24,706 nucleotides of DNA from an uncultured Muribaculaceae bacterium (GTDB lineage Bacteria > Bacteroidota > Bacteroidia > Bacteroidales > Muribaculaceae). The notes beneath the pieces are model-generated. The model was not told the DNA's origin, searched no databases, and was given only the letters and a program-made list of their open reading frames with translations. The number at the start of each line of letters is the position of its first letter. Positions within the stretch are counted from its first letter, which is position 1. Location: positions 1 through 24,706 of the forward strand of contig CABUTS010000043.1 of assembly GCA_902494515.1 (NCBI GenBank). The letters run 5' to 3'. Shown here in pieces: positions 1 to 7,667 of this stretch. A program made the position numbers and the translations under genes.

Positions 1-81
1 CATCCACCCCTCCCGCTATTAACCCGCGCCCCTCACTCCCCCGTTTCCTCCCCCGTTTCTCCTGTTTCCTTCCTGTAAGGT

Positions 82-115
82 AAAATTTTTGTCCCTGCGC
101 CGAGCTTTAGCGAGG
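82..115 (+). repeat. Composite dispersed repeat, copy A
   Basis: An AAAATTTTTGT block (82-92) is followed after 3 nt by TGCGCCGAGCTTTAGCGAGG (96-115). The same order, with the same 3-nt gap, recurs at 18463-18498 ahead of leuS. Both copies are preceded by a pyrimidine-rich tract (here about 1-78). The two spacers are otherwise unrelated, so this is a dispersed intergenic element rather than part of a gene. Its function is unknown. Confidence 0.7.
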
Positions 116-116
116 T

Positions 117-146
117 GCGCCCCAGCGCCTTTTGGCGCTGGGGCGC
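117..146. other. 13-bp GC-rich hairpin with TTTT loop
   Basis: The arms at 117-129 and 134-146 are perfectly complementary around a TTTT loop. The hairpin begins 2 nt after the composite repeat. No U-tract follows on the plus strand, so a terminator role for this hairpin alone is uncertain. It could be a structured repeat or the terminator of a gene outside the window. Confidence 0.6.
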
Positions 147-170
147 CGGGCGCCTGATTTTCAGTGATTT

Positions 171-197
171 GCCCCTCCGGCCTGAGGCCGGAGGGGC
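171..197. terminator. 12-bp hairpin, possible terminator of an upstream gene
   Basis: The arms at 171-182 and 186-197 pair perfectly around a TGA loop. CTGCTTTATAA follows on the plus strand, a weak U-run. The hairpin lies upstream of the acrA promoter, so it could insulate the efflux operon from whatever precedes it. Assignment as a terminator is an inference, since no gene is visible to its left in the window. Confidence 0.4.
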
Positions 198-251
198 CTG
201 CTTTATAAACGCCCGTGATTTCTTATTAAATAACGTTAAATTTTGCTTGAA

Positions 252-267
252 TATGATATATATCATA
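252..267. promoter_or_regulatory. 16-bp perfect palindrome, candidate operator of the efflux operon
   Basis: TATGATATATATCATA is perfectly self-complementary. It ends 21 bp before the -7 element at 289-296, so it overlaps the -33 region of the probable acrA promoter. That position fits a repressor or activator binding site. No regulator gene lies next to the operon inside the window. Confidence 0.45.
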
Positions 268-288
268 GATTGCCCCACGTTTATTTAG

Positions 289-296
289 TAATTTTG
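289..296 (+). promoter_or_regulatory. Promoter -7 element upstream of acrA
   Basis: TAATTTTG matches the Bacteroidetes consensus TAnnTTTG. The -33 region is weak: TTG at 270-272 gives a spacing of only 16 bp. Transcription starting just after this element would leave a leader of roughly 125 nt before the acrA start. The weak -33 together with the adjacent palindrome suggests a regulated promoter. Confidence 0.55.
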
Positions 297-428
297 CAGC
301 GGATTTCTTAAAACCGCCCGCGCCCGCGCGGCCGAAAGCCAATCGAACCCGCCCCTTTTCGTTTGATTTCCAAGCGTTTATCCCAGACCATCCAACAGAT
401 TATATTACAACACATCATAAACTTACAG

Positions 429-1634
429 ATGAGAAAAATGACCAGCAACTTCCGCCGTATTCTTTCGATTACCGGCGTTTCCGCAGCCATGTTCAGCCTC
501 GCCTCCTGCTCCGGCAGCGGCGACCAGGCCGCCCAGATGGCTGCCATGCAGAATCAAGCTCCCGAACTTGCCGTAGTGACGGTCGCACCCGGCAACTCCA
601 ACCTCAACCAGGCGTACTCTGCCTCCATCAAAGGTAAAGTCGATGTCGACGTACGCCCCCTCGTTTCAGGCTTCATCACTCAGGTTAACGTCGACGAAGG
701 CCAGCACGTCCGCAAGGGCCAGACCCTCTTCACACTCGACCAGGTTACCTTCCAGGCTGCCGTCGACCAGGCCCAGGCCGCTGTAAACTCCGCAAAAACA
801 GCTGTCAGCACCGCCCAGCTCACCGCCGAGAACAAGAAGCTCCTCTTCGACAAGAACATCATCTCGGAATACGAATACCAGCTGGCCCAGAACCAGCTCG
901 CCACCGCCAAGGCTCAGCTCGCCACCGCCGAAGCTGCCCTGACCTCCGCCCGCAAGAACCTCAGCTACACCGTAGTCACCGCTCCCGTCGACGGCGTTGT
1001 CGGAACCATCCCCAACCGCGAAGGCTCCCTGGCCTCCCCCTCCATGGCCCAGCCGCTGACCACCATCGCTGATACCCAGGAGGTCTACGCCTACTTCTCC
1101 CTCACCGAGAAGGATGTCCTCGAAATGACCCAGGGTCAGAAAACCCTCGCCCAGGCCATCGCCGAGATGCCCGAAGTGCAGCTCCAGCTCGCCGACGGCT
1201 CCGTATACCCCATCAGCGGCAAGGTAGCCACAATCTCCGGCGTCATCAACCAGTCGACCGGCGCAACCTCCGTGCGCGCCCGCTTCGCCAACCCCGACGG
1301 CGTGCTCCGCTCCGGCTCCACCGGCCAGATTCTGATTCCCCACAACCTCTCCGACGTGATCACCATCCCGCAGCGCGCCACCTATGAGGTTCAGGACCGC
1401 CGCTTCGTTTACGTGCTCAACGACTCCAACAAGACCGTAGCCACCCCCATCGAGGTTTCCCCCATCAGCGACGGCCAGAACTTCGTGGTCACCAACGGTC
1501 TGACCCCCGGCCAGCGCGTCGTTGTCGAAGGCATCGGCTCCAAGGTGCGCCCCGACATGGTCATCAAGCCTGTCGACGCCGCCGCGAAAGCTGCCCAGCA
1601 GGCAGCCGCAGCCCAGCAGGAAGCTGCCAAATAA
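429..1634 (+). CDS. acrA: RND efflux periplasmic adaptor lipoprotein (AcrA/MexA type)
   Basis: Membrane fusion protein linking the inner-membrane pump to the outer-membrane channel. An N-terminal lipoprotein signal ends in LASC, with the acylated Cys at residue 27. Two half lipoyl domains (about 68-105 and 180-205) flank an Ala/Gln-rich alpha-helical hairpin (about 108-180). Beta-barrel and membrane-proximal domains follow, then an Ala/Gln tail. At 401 residues it has the usual family length. The ATG at 429 was chosen because it gives a normal lipoprotein signal. An ATG at 438 is also possible, and the in-frame ATG at 363 would add 22 residues that do not look like a signal peptide. It is the first gene of an acrA-acrB-tolC operon, 59 nt before acrB. 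Family assignment is firm; the substrate cannot be read from sequence. Confidence 0.95.
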   Translation: MRKMTSNFRRILSITGVSAAMFSLASCSGSGDQAAQMAAMQNQAPELAVVTVAPGNSNLNQAYSASIKGKVDVDVRPLVSGFITQVNVDEGQHVRKGQTLFTLDQVTFQAAVDQAQAAVNSAKTAVSTAQLTAENKKLLFDKNIISEYEYQLAQNQLATAKAQLATAEAALTSARKNLSYTVVTAPVDGVVGTIPNREGSLASPSMAQPLTTIADTQEVYAYFSLTEKDVLEMTQGQKTLAQAIAEMPEVQLQLADGSVYPISGKVATISGVINQSTGATSVRARFANPDGVLRSGSTGQILIPHNLSDVITIPQRATYEVQDRRFVYVLNDSNKTVATPIEVSPISDGQNFVVTNGLTPGQRVVVEGIGSKVRPDMVIKPVDAAAKAAQQAAAAQQEAAK

Positions 1635-1693
1635 GCAGCCCCGCGCTCTCAATCCAGTCAACCTAAAGAATACAGTTTCACACATATAATAAT

Positions 1694-4600
1694 ATGAAGC
1701 TCGACACCTTTATTAACCGACCGGTGCTTTCGACGGTGATCTCCATCTTCATCGTGCTGCTCGGTTTAATCGGTCTGTCGTCGATGCCTATTACCCAGTA
1801 TCCCGACATCGCGCCCCCTACAATTTCGGTTTCCACAACCTACTCCGGCGCGAACGCCCAGGCCGTACTTAACTCCGTAATCGCCCCCCTCGAGGAGTCG
1901 ATCAACGGCGCCGAGGGCATGACCTACATCGAATCCACCGCAACCAACACCGGTTCGGCAACCATCAACGTACACTTCAAGCAGGGCTTCGACCCTGACA
2001 TGGCCGCCGTCGACGTCCAGAACCGCGTCGCCAAGGCCCAGAACCTCCTCCCCGCCGAAGTAACCCAGGTCGGCGTGCTGACCCAGAAACGCCAGTCCTC
2101 AATGCTGGTGGGCGTAGCCCTCTACACCGACTCCCCCGTCTACGACTCCGAGTTCCTGGATAACTACATGAAGATCAACGTCATCCCCGTTCTCCAGCGT
2201 GTCAACGGTGTCGGCGACGTAATGTCGTTCGGCGGTGACTACTCCATGCGAATCTGGATCAAGCCCGAGATCATGGCCCAGTACGGCCTGACCCCCAGCG
2301 ACGTCGCCGCCGCCCTGCGCGACCAGAACGTCGAGGCTGCTCCCGGTTCATTCGGCGCTCAGGGCAACCAGTCGTTCCAGTACACCCTGAAGTACCGCGG
2401 CCGCTACGAGACCCCCGAGGAATTCGAGGACATCGTGATCCGCACCAACCCCGACGGCACCGTGCTCCGCATCAAGGATGTGGCCGACGTAGAGCTCGGC
2501 AAGGTTACCTACGACTACTCCTCGAGCCTCAACGGCAAGCCCGGCACAATGGCCGTGGTGTTCCAGACCGCCGGCTCCAACGCCACCCAGATCATCAACG
2601 ACTGTCTTGCCCAGGTTGACCTCCTGTCCAAAGACCTCCCCGACGGACTGCACTTCGCAATCCCGATGAACAACAACGACTTCCTCTACGCTTCGATATC
2701 GAAGGTTATCCACACCCTCATCGAGGCCTTCATCCTTGTGTTCTTCGTGGTATACGTGTTCCTCGGTGATATCCGCTCCACCCTCATCCCCGCCATCGCC
2801 ATCCCTGTGGCTCTGGTCGGCACCTTCTTCGTGCTGAAAATCATCGGCTTCTCGCTGAACCTCATCACCCTGTCGGCCCTCGTGCTTGCGATTGCGATTG
2901 TGGTCGACGACGCCATCGTGGTGGTCGAGGCGGTCCATGCCAAGCTCGACGCGGGCTACCAGAGCTCGCGCAAGGCCGCCATTGACGCAATGAACGAAAT
3001 CGGCACCGCCATCGTCTCCATCACTCTGGTCATGATGCTCGTGTTCATCCCCGTGTCCTTCATGCCCGGCACCGCCGGTATCTTCTACCAGCAGTTCGGT
3101 CTGACCATGGCCATCTCCATCGGTTTCTCGGCGCTGAACGCCCTTACCCTCTCCCCGGCCCTCTGCGCCCTCTTCCTTAAGCCCCACAAGACCGACGGCT
3201 CCCACGCTCCCCTGAAGGAGCGCATGGCCGACGCCTACGCCGCCGCCGGCGACGTAATGATGCAGAAAGCCTCCGGCGCCAAGAAGTTCATCCCGCTGAT
3301 CACCCTGATTCTCCTCTGCGCCACCATCACCTTCATGGTGCTCGGATGGTTCGACTTCGAGAATATCTTCGAGAGCATCGTGGCCTGCATCTGCGCAGTC
3401 CTCACCGTCTGGGGTCTGTTCACCCAGGCCTTCAAGAACTCCTTCGAAGCCCTCTATGAGAAAGCCCTCGCCGGCTACCGCAAGATCGTGAAGTTCTTCG
3501 TAGGCCACAAGGTTTCATCCTTCGGCGTCGTAGCAGTTGCTGTCGCCCTGCTGGTGTGGATGATGAAGACAACCCCGTCGGCCCTCGTGCCCAACGAAGA
3601 CACCGGTACGTTCTTCGTCATGGTGGATATGCCCCCGGGCACATCCCAGGAACGCACTCTCGAGGTACTCGACAAGGTGGACAACTGTCTCGGACAGATT
3701 CCCGCCGTGGAATACCGCCAGATGATCAACGGCTACTCCTTCATCGCCGGTGCAGGTCCTACCTACGGTACCTTCATCGTCAAGCTCAAGGACTGGAAAT
3801 ACCGCGACAAGAAGACCGAGTCGGTCGACGCCGTCATGGGTCAGCTCTACGCCATGACCGGCAAGCTCATCACCGACGGCCGTGTGATCGCCTTCGCTCC
3901 CCCTATGATCACCGGTTACTCCGCCACCAACGGTTTCGAGCTCAAGATGCAGGACAAGACCGGCGGCGATATCAACGACTTCTTCGCCATCGTCCAGGGA
4001 TTCCTCGCCCAGCTCAACGCCCAGCCCGAAATCGCCATGGCATACACCACCTTCAACCCCACCTTCCCGCAGTATAAGATCGACATCGATGCTGCCAAGG
4101 CCCAGAAGGCAGGTCTCTCCACCTCCACCATCCTCTCGACCATGCAGGGCTACTTCGGCTCGATGTACGTGTCGAACTTCAACCGTTTCGGTAAGATCTA
4201 CCGCGTTATGATGCAGGCTCCCCCGCAGGCACGTGTCTCCGAGGAGTCCCTGAAGAACATCAAGGTGCGCTCGGCCAACGGCCAGATGGCATCGCTCGAG
4301 AACTTTGTGACCCTCGAGAAGATCTATGGTCCCGACCTTCTGAACCGCTTCAACCTGTTCACCTCCATCTCCGTCACCGGTAACCCCGCCGAGGGCTACT
4401 CCTCGGGTCAGGCCCTCGCCGCCATCCAGCGCGTGGCCGCCGAAACCCTCCCCGCCGGCTACGGTTACGAATACGCCGGTATGACCCGCGAAGAGGGCGG
4501 CAGCGACTCCTCCAGCGCCACAGCCCTGATTTTCGGCCTCTGCCTCCTGTTCGTATACCTGCTGCTCTCCGCCCAGTACGAGAGCTATATCATCCCCTGG

Positions 4601-5077
4601 GCCGTAATCCTGTCGATTCCCTTCGGTCTGATGGGCTCCTTCATCTTCGCCAAGATCTTCGACATCTCCAACAACATCTACCTGCAGATTTCGCTGATCA
4701 TGCTTATCGGTCTGCTGGCCAAGAACGCCATCCTTATCGTTGAGTTCGCCCTCGAACGCCGCCGCACCGGCATGTCGGTGATCAACGCCGCCATCCAGGG
4801 TGCCGCAGCCCGTCTGCGTCCTATCCTGATGACCTCTCTGGCCCTGATTATCGGTCTGCTCCCCATGATGTTCGCCTCCGGTGTAGGCGCCAACGGTAAC
4901 CGCGCCCTCGGCGTGGGCTCCATCGGCGGTATGCTCATCGGTATGATTCTCCAGATTTTCTTCGTCCCCGCCCTGTTCGTCATCTTCCAGCTCATCCAGG
5001 AGAAACTCTCCCCGATGAAGTGGCGCGACACCAACAACGCCGGCGTCGAAAGCGAAATCGAACAGTACGCAAGATAA
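1694..5077 (+). CDS. acrB: RND multidrug efflux pump, HAE1 family (AcrB type), with two extra predicted TM segments
   Basis: Proton-driven inner-membrane transporter that captures substrates from the periplasm or membrane and passes them through AcrA and TolC. The start MKLDTFINRPV is typical. The proton-relay pair D405-D406 lies in IVVDDAIVVVE, and the partner lysine is K1010 in GLLAKNAILIVE. At 1127 residues it is about 80 longer than E. coli AcrB (1049). Most of the excess lies in the cytoplasmic loop between TM6 and TM7, about residues 500-590. That stretch contains two additional hydrophobic segments, about 532-551 and 560-577, before the expected helix and TM7 (about 608-625). An even number of added segments keeps the normal topology. 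It sits between acrA (59 nt) and tolC (59 nt) and is surely co-transcribed with both. Confidence 0.96.
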   Translation: MKLDTFINRPVLSTVISIFIVLLGLIGLSSMPITQYPDIAPPTISVSTTYSGANAQAVLNSVIAPLEESINGAEGMTYIESTATNTGSATINVHFKQGFDPDMAAVDVQNRVAKAQNLLPAEVTQVGVLTQKRQSSMLVGVALYTDSPVYDSEFLDNYMKINVIPVLQRVNGVGDVMSFGGDYSMRIWIKPEIMAQYGLTPSDVAAALRDQNVEAAPGSFGAQGNQSFQYTLKYRGRYETPEEFEDIVIRTNPDGTVLRIKDVADVELGKVTYDYSSSLNGKPGTMAVVFQTAGSNATQIINDCLAQVDLLSKDLPDGLHFAIPMNNNDFLYASISKVIHTLIEAFILVFFVVYVFLGDIRSTLIPAIAIPVALVGTFFVLKIIGFSLNLITLSALVLAIAIVVDDAIVVVEAVHAKLDAGYQSSRKAAIDAMNEIGTAIVSITLVMMLVFIPVSFMPGTAGIFYQQFGLTMAISIGFSALNALTLSPALCALFLKPHKTDGSHAPLKERMADAYAAAGDVMMQKASGAKKFIPLITLILLCATITFMVLGWFDFENIFESIVACICAVLTVWGLFTQAFKNSFEALYEKALAGYRKIVKFFVGHKVSSFGVVAVAVALLVWMMKTTPSALVPNEDTGTFFVMVDMPPGTSQERTLEVLDKVDNCLGQIPAVEYRQMINGYSFIAGAGPTYGTFIVKLKDWKYRDKKTESVDAVMGQLYAMTGKLITDGRVIAFAPPMITGYSATNGFELKMQDKTGGDINDFFAIVQGFLAQLNAQPEIAMAYTTFNPTFPQYKIDIDAAKAQKAGLSTSTILSTMQGYFGSMYVSNFNRFGKIYRVMMQAPPQARVSEESLKNIKVRSANGQMASLENFVTLEKIYGPDLLNRFNLFTSISVTGNPAEGYSSGQALAAIQRVAAETLPAGYGYEYAGMTREEGGSDSSSATALIFGLCLLFVYLLLSAQYESYIIPWAVILSIPFGLMGSFIFAKIFDISNNIYLQISLIMLIGLLAKNAILIVEFALERRRTGMSVINAAIQGAAARLRPILMTSLALIIGLLPMMFASGVGANGNRALGVGSIGGMLIGMILQIFFVPALFVIFQLIQEKLSPMKWRDTNNAGVESEIEQYAR

Positions 5078-5090
5078 ATCCCACTACGCC

Positions 5091-5118
5091 GCTCCGGAGC
5101 ATGAAAGCGCTCCGGAGC
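5091..5118 (+). other. Intercistronic hairpin between acrB and tolC
   Basis: Two copies of the 10-bp palindrome GCTCCGGAGC (5091-5100 and 5109-5118) are separated by 8 nt. In RNA they can form a 10-bp stem with an 8-nt loop, or two smaller hairpins. No U-tract follows. It may stabilise the upstream transcript or tune tolC translation, which starts 19 nt downstream. An in-frame ATG at 5101 lies in the loop. Confidence 0.6.
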
Positions 5119-5136
5119 AGCATAAAATATCAGAAA

Positions 5137-6525
5137 ATGAAATTCAGACATACCATAATTGCGGTGTCGGCCGCTGTGGCCCTGACCTCACTTTCCTCCT
5201 GCCACATCTACAAGAAATTCCAGATGCCCCAGGATGACCCCGTCACCAAGGAATACTCCGAGGCCCTCGAATCCACCCCCGACTCCGCGGCTTTCGGCAA
5301 CCTCACCTGGCAGCAGGTGTTCACCGACCCTGTCCTGCAGGACCTCATCCAGCAGGCCCTGCAGAACAACGTCAACCTTGAGAACGCCCGCCTGAACGTC
5401 GACATCGCCAAGGCGAACCTCCTCGGCGCCAAACTCAGCTATCTCCCCGCCGTGGCCCTCAACCTCAACGGCGCCGGCTCCAAGTATAAGATTCCCGGCT
5501 CCGAAATGACCTGGACCTACCAGCTCCCCATGGCCATCTCCTGGGAAGTCGACGTCTTCGCAAAGACCCTCAACCGCAAGCGCGCAGCCGGAGCTGCCCT
5601 GAAGCTCCAGGAGGATTACCTCCAGGCCGTCCACTCCCAGATTATCGGCGGTGTGGCATCCTGCTACTACTCCATAGCCGTGCTGAAATCCCAGCTCCAG
5701 CTCTCCCGCGAGACCGCTGAACTCTGGAAACAGAGCGTGCAGACAATGCGCGACCTGAAGGAAGCCGGCCGCGTCACCGAAGCTGCCGTAGTTCAGTCCG
5801 AGGCCCAGTACTTCTCGATTCTGGCCCAGATCACCGACCTCGAAACCGGTCTCGACAAGGCTTACAACTCCATGTCGCTGCTCCTCAACGTGCAGCCGCA
5901 GGAATGGGCCATCAGCCCCGACGCCCGTCTGGGTAATCCGCAGATTCTCCGCGACGGGATCCCGATGCGCGAACTGGCCATGCGCCCCGATGTCCGCGTA
6001 GCCGAGCAGCAGCTCGCCGCCGCCTACTACGCCACCAACTCGGCCCGCGCCAACTTCTACCCCTCGCTGACCATCTCATCCAACGGCGGTTTCACTAACC
6101 TCCTCGGCTCAATGATCTCCAACCCCGGCAAGTGGTTCATCCAGCTCGCCGGACAGCTCACCGCTCCCCTCTTCTCGCGCGGCGCCAACATCGCCAACCT
6201 CAAGGGGGCCAAGGCTCAGCAGGAACAGGCGCTGAACAACTTCAAGTACACCCTGCTCTCCGCCACCACCGAGGTAAACGACTGTCTGACAGCTTACTCC
6301 AACCTCAGCCGCAAGCAGGAACTCCTCGACCTCCAGACCGAGAGTCTCACCAAAGCTGTAGACATGACCCAGCTCCTGCTGGCCTACGACGGCCGCACCA
6401 CCTACCTCGAGGTCCTCAACGCCCAGTCGGCTCTCCTCCAGGCCCAGCTCGGTGCCCTCTCAACCCAGCTTGAACGCGACCAGACCATCATAAGCCTCTA
6501 TCAGGCTCTCGGCGGCGGCCGCTGA
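5137..6525 (+). CDS. tolC: Efflux outer-membrane channel lipoprotein (TolC/OprM, NodT family)
   Basis: Outer-membrane factor that forms the exit duct for the AcrAB pump. The start at 5137 gives a lipoprotein signal with the lipobox LSSC and Cys22. The alternative in-frame start at 5101 would add 12 basic residues and is less natural. The mature part shows two outer-membrane efflux protein repeats with long coiled-coil stretches. The second half contains AMRPDVRVAEQQLAAA and ANFYPSLTISSNGG, both typical of the family. At 462 residues its length is normal for OprM-type proteins. It is the third gene of the operon and is followed 60 nt later by a strong terminator. The symbol is generic, since several tolC-like genes are usual in Bacteroidales. 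Confidence 0.93.
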   Translation: MKFRHTIIAVSAAVALTSLSSCHIYKKFQMPQDDPVTKEYSEALESTPDSAAFGNLTWQQVFTDPVLQDLIQQALQNNVNLENARLNVDIAKANLLGAKLSYLPAVALNLNGAGSKYKIPGSEMTWTYQLPMAISWEVDVFAKTLNRKRAAGAALKLQEDYLQAVHSQIIGGVASCYYSIAVLKSQLQLSRETAELWKQSVQTMRDLKEAGRVTEAAVVQSEAQYFSILAQITDLETGLDKAYNSMSLLLNVQPQEWAISPDARLGNPQILRDGIPMRELAMRPDVRVAEQQLAAAYYATNSARANFYPSLTISSNGGFTNLLGSMISNPGKWFIQLAGQLTAPLFSRGANIANLKGAKAQQEQALNNFKYTLLSATTEVNDCLTAYSNLSRKQELLDLQTESLTKAVDMTQLLLAYDGRTTYLEVLNAQSALLQAQLGALSTQLERDQTIISLYQALGGGR

Positions 6526-6585
6526 TTCCCCCGATTATCCTCGGCGCTCAGCCTCTGACGGCCTGCTGCGCCTCACGAATTATTG

Positions 6586-6632
6586 AAAAGCTCCCTTCCC
6601 GCAGCCTTCTGCACACCGGAAGGGAGCTTTTT
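6586..6632 (+). terminator. Rho-independent terminator of the efflux operon
   Basis: A perfect 14-bp stem (6586-6599 with 6618-6631) ends in a TTTTT run. It lies 60 nt after the tolC stop and before the next promoter, so acrA-acrB-tolC is a closed transcription unit. Confidence 0.9.
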
Positions 6633-6643
6633 GATTTCAAAAC

Positions 6644-6727
6644 ATGCTAAAGAATACCTCCGGAAACCTTGCTTTCCTGAAAATATATGCTAAAGAATAT
6701 CTCCGGAAACTTTGCTTTCCTGAAAAT
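6644..6727 (+). repeat. Tandem duplication of a 43-bp unit upstream of lpxA
   Basis: Copies start at 6644 and 6687. Over the first 41 positions they differ only by two C-to-T changes (6657/6700 and 6668/6711). Each unit contains a small GGAAA...TTTCC hairpin. The second change turns CTTG into TTTG, which serves as the -33 element of the lpxA promoter in copy 2. Confidence 0.9.
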
Positions 6728-6741
6728 TATTCTTAAATTTG
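6711..6741 (+). promoter_or_regulatory. Consensus Bacteroidetes promoter for lpxA
   Basis: TTTG at 6711-6714 and TAAATTTG at 6734-6741 are separated by 19 bp, a full match to TTTG-N19-21-TAnnTTTG. Initiation a few bases later leaves a short A-rich leader of about 30 nt before the ATG at 6776. The -33 element lies within the second copy of the tandem repeat. Confidence 0.8.
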
Positions 6742-6775
6742 CCACAATTACCAAAGAAAACTAAATCAAATCACC

Positions 6776-7564
6776 ATGATAGCTCCAAACGCCCACGTTG
6801 ACCCCGCCGCCAAACTCGGCAAAAACGTCATCGTCTACCCCTTCGCCTTCATCGACAAGGATGTCGAAATCGGCGACAACACCGTAATCTATCCCTACGC
6901 CTCGATCATGGCCGGCGCCCGCATCGGCGCGAACTGCCGCATCTTCCAGGGCGCGATCATCTCGGCCGAACCCCAGGACTTCCGCTTCAAGGGGGACGAC
7001 TCGCTCTGCGTCATCGGCGACAACGTAACCATCCGCGAGCACGTAATCATCAACCGCTCCATCCATGCCGGCAAGGCAACCTACGTCGGACCCGATAGCT
7101 TCGTGATGGCCAACTCTCACATCGGCCACGACACCCAGATCAAGGGGCGCAACGTCCTGGGCAACGGCGTTGTAATCGCCGGCGACTGCCTCGTCGACGA
7201 ATGTGTGATCCTCTCCTCCAACGCCGTGCTGCACGAGAACTCCAAGGTCGGCGAATGGGCCCTCGTCAAGGGTGGCTGCCGCATCTCAGGCAACGTGCCC
7301 CCATACGTCATCGTAGCCCACAACCCCGTGGCATACTTCGGCGTCAACGCCTTCGTGATGCGCAAGCACGGCTTCACCGACGAGCAGATCGACGACATCG
7401 CCAAGGCCTACCGCAACGTATACCAGAGCGGCATCTCGGTCTTCAACGCCCTCCGCCGCATCGAAGCCGACATCGACCCCTCCCCCATCCGCGAAGCCAT
7501 CACCGGCTTCATCCGCGACAACAACCTCCGCATCGTAGCCGTCCCCATCGACATGCTCGACTGA
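6776..7564 (+). CDS. lpxA: UDP-N-acetylglucosamine O-acyltransferase, LpxA family (divergent)
   Basis: Left-handed beta-helix acyltransferase. LpxA moves a hydroxyacyl chain from acyl carrier protein to UDP-GlcNAc, the first step of lipid A synthesis. Hexapeptide repeats run through about residues 1-180. A C-terminal helical domain contains GVNAFVMRKHGF and YRNVYQSG, matching LpxA rather than LpxD. The catalytic base of E. coli LpxA, His125, corresponds to H118 in SHIGHD, and the His122 equivalent is H115. The usual VHQF reads LHEN (152-155), and the position of E. coli His144 is D137. Length (262) is normal. The gene stands alone behind its own promoter, not with lpxD, lpxC-fabZ or other lipid A genes. 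It may therefore be a second LpxA-like enzyme with altered donor or acceptor use. Confidence 0.82.
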   Translation: MIAPNAHVDPAAKLGKNVIVYPFAFIDKDVEIGDNTVIYPYASIMAGARIGANCRIFQGAIISAEPQDFRFKGDDSLCVIGDNVTIREHVIINRSIHAGKATYVGPDSFVMANSHIGHDTQIKGRNVLGNGVVIAGDCLVDECVILSSNAVLHENSKVGEWALVKGGCRISGNVPPYVIVAHNPVAYFGVNAFVMRKHGFTDEQIDDIAKAYRNVYQSGISVFNALRRIEADIDPSPIREAITGFIRDNNLRIVAVPIDMLD

Positions 7565-7595
7565 TCCCCCTCCCGCACTTCCTGAAAGTCAACAC

Positions 7596-7645
7596 CCCAT
7601 AAACAAATCAAGCCATCCTTCCGGGTGGCTTGATTTGTTTATGGG
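7596..7645. terminator. Bidirectional terminator between convergent genes
   Basis: A perfect 20-bp stem (7596-7615 with 7626-7645) extends by three more pairs, one of them G-T, around a TTCC loop. It lies between the end of lpxA and the end of the minus-strand LRR gene. The T-rich part lies within the arms, so each strand has a U-rich 3' arm. Confidence 0.85.
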
Positions 7646-7667
7646 TCCTTTATTTCAAGCAGTTAGG

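Noticed and set aside
1661..1675. CTAAAGAATAC before acrB shared with the 43-bp repeat before lpxA
   Set aside because: Only 11 bases match and flanks differ; likely chance in A-rich leader sequence.
2348..3508. Open frame of 386 codons antisense to acrB
   Set aside because: Same cause. The His/Glu/Asp/Gly-rich composition and absence of any recognisable motif mark it as a shadow of the pump gene.
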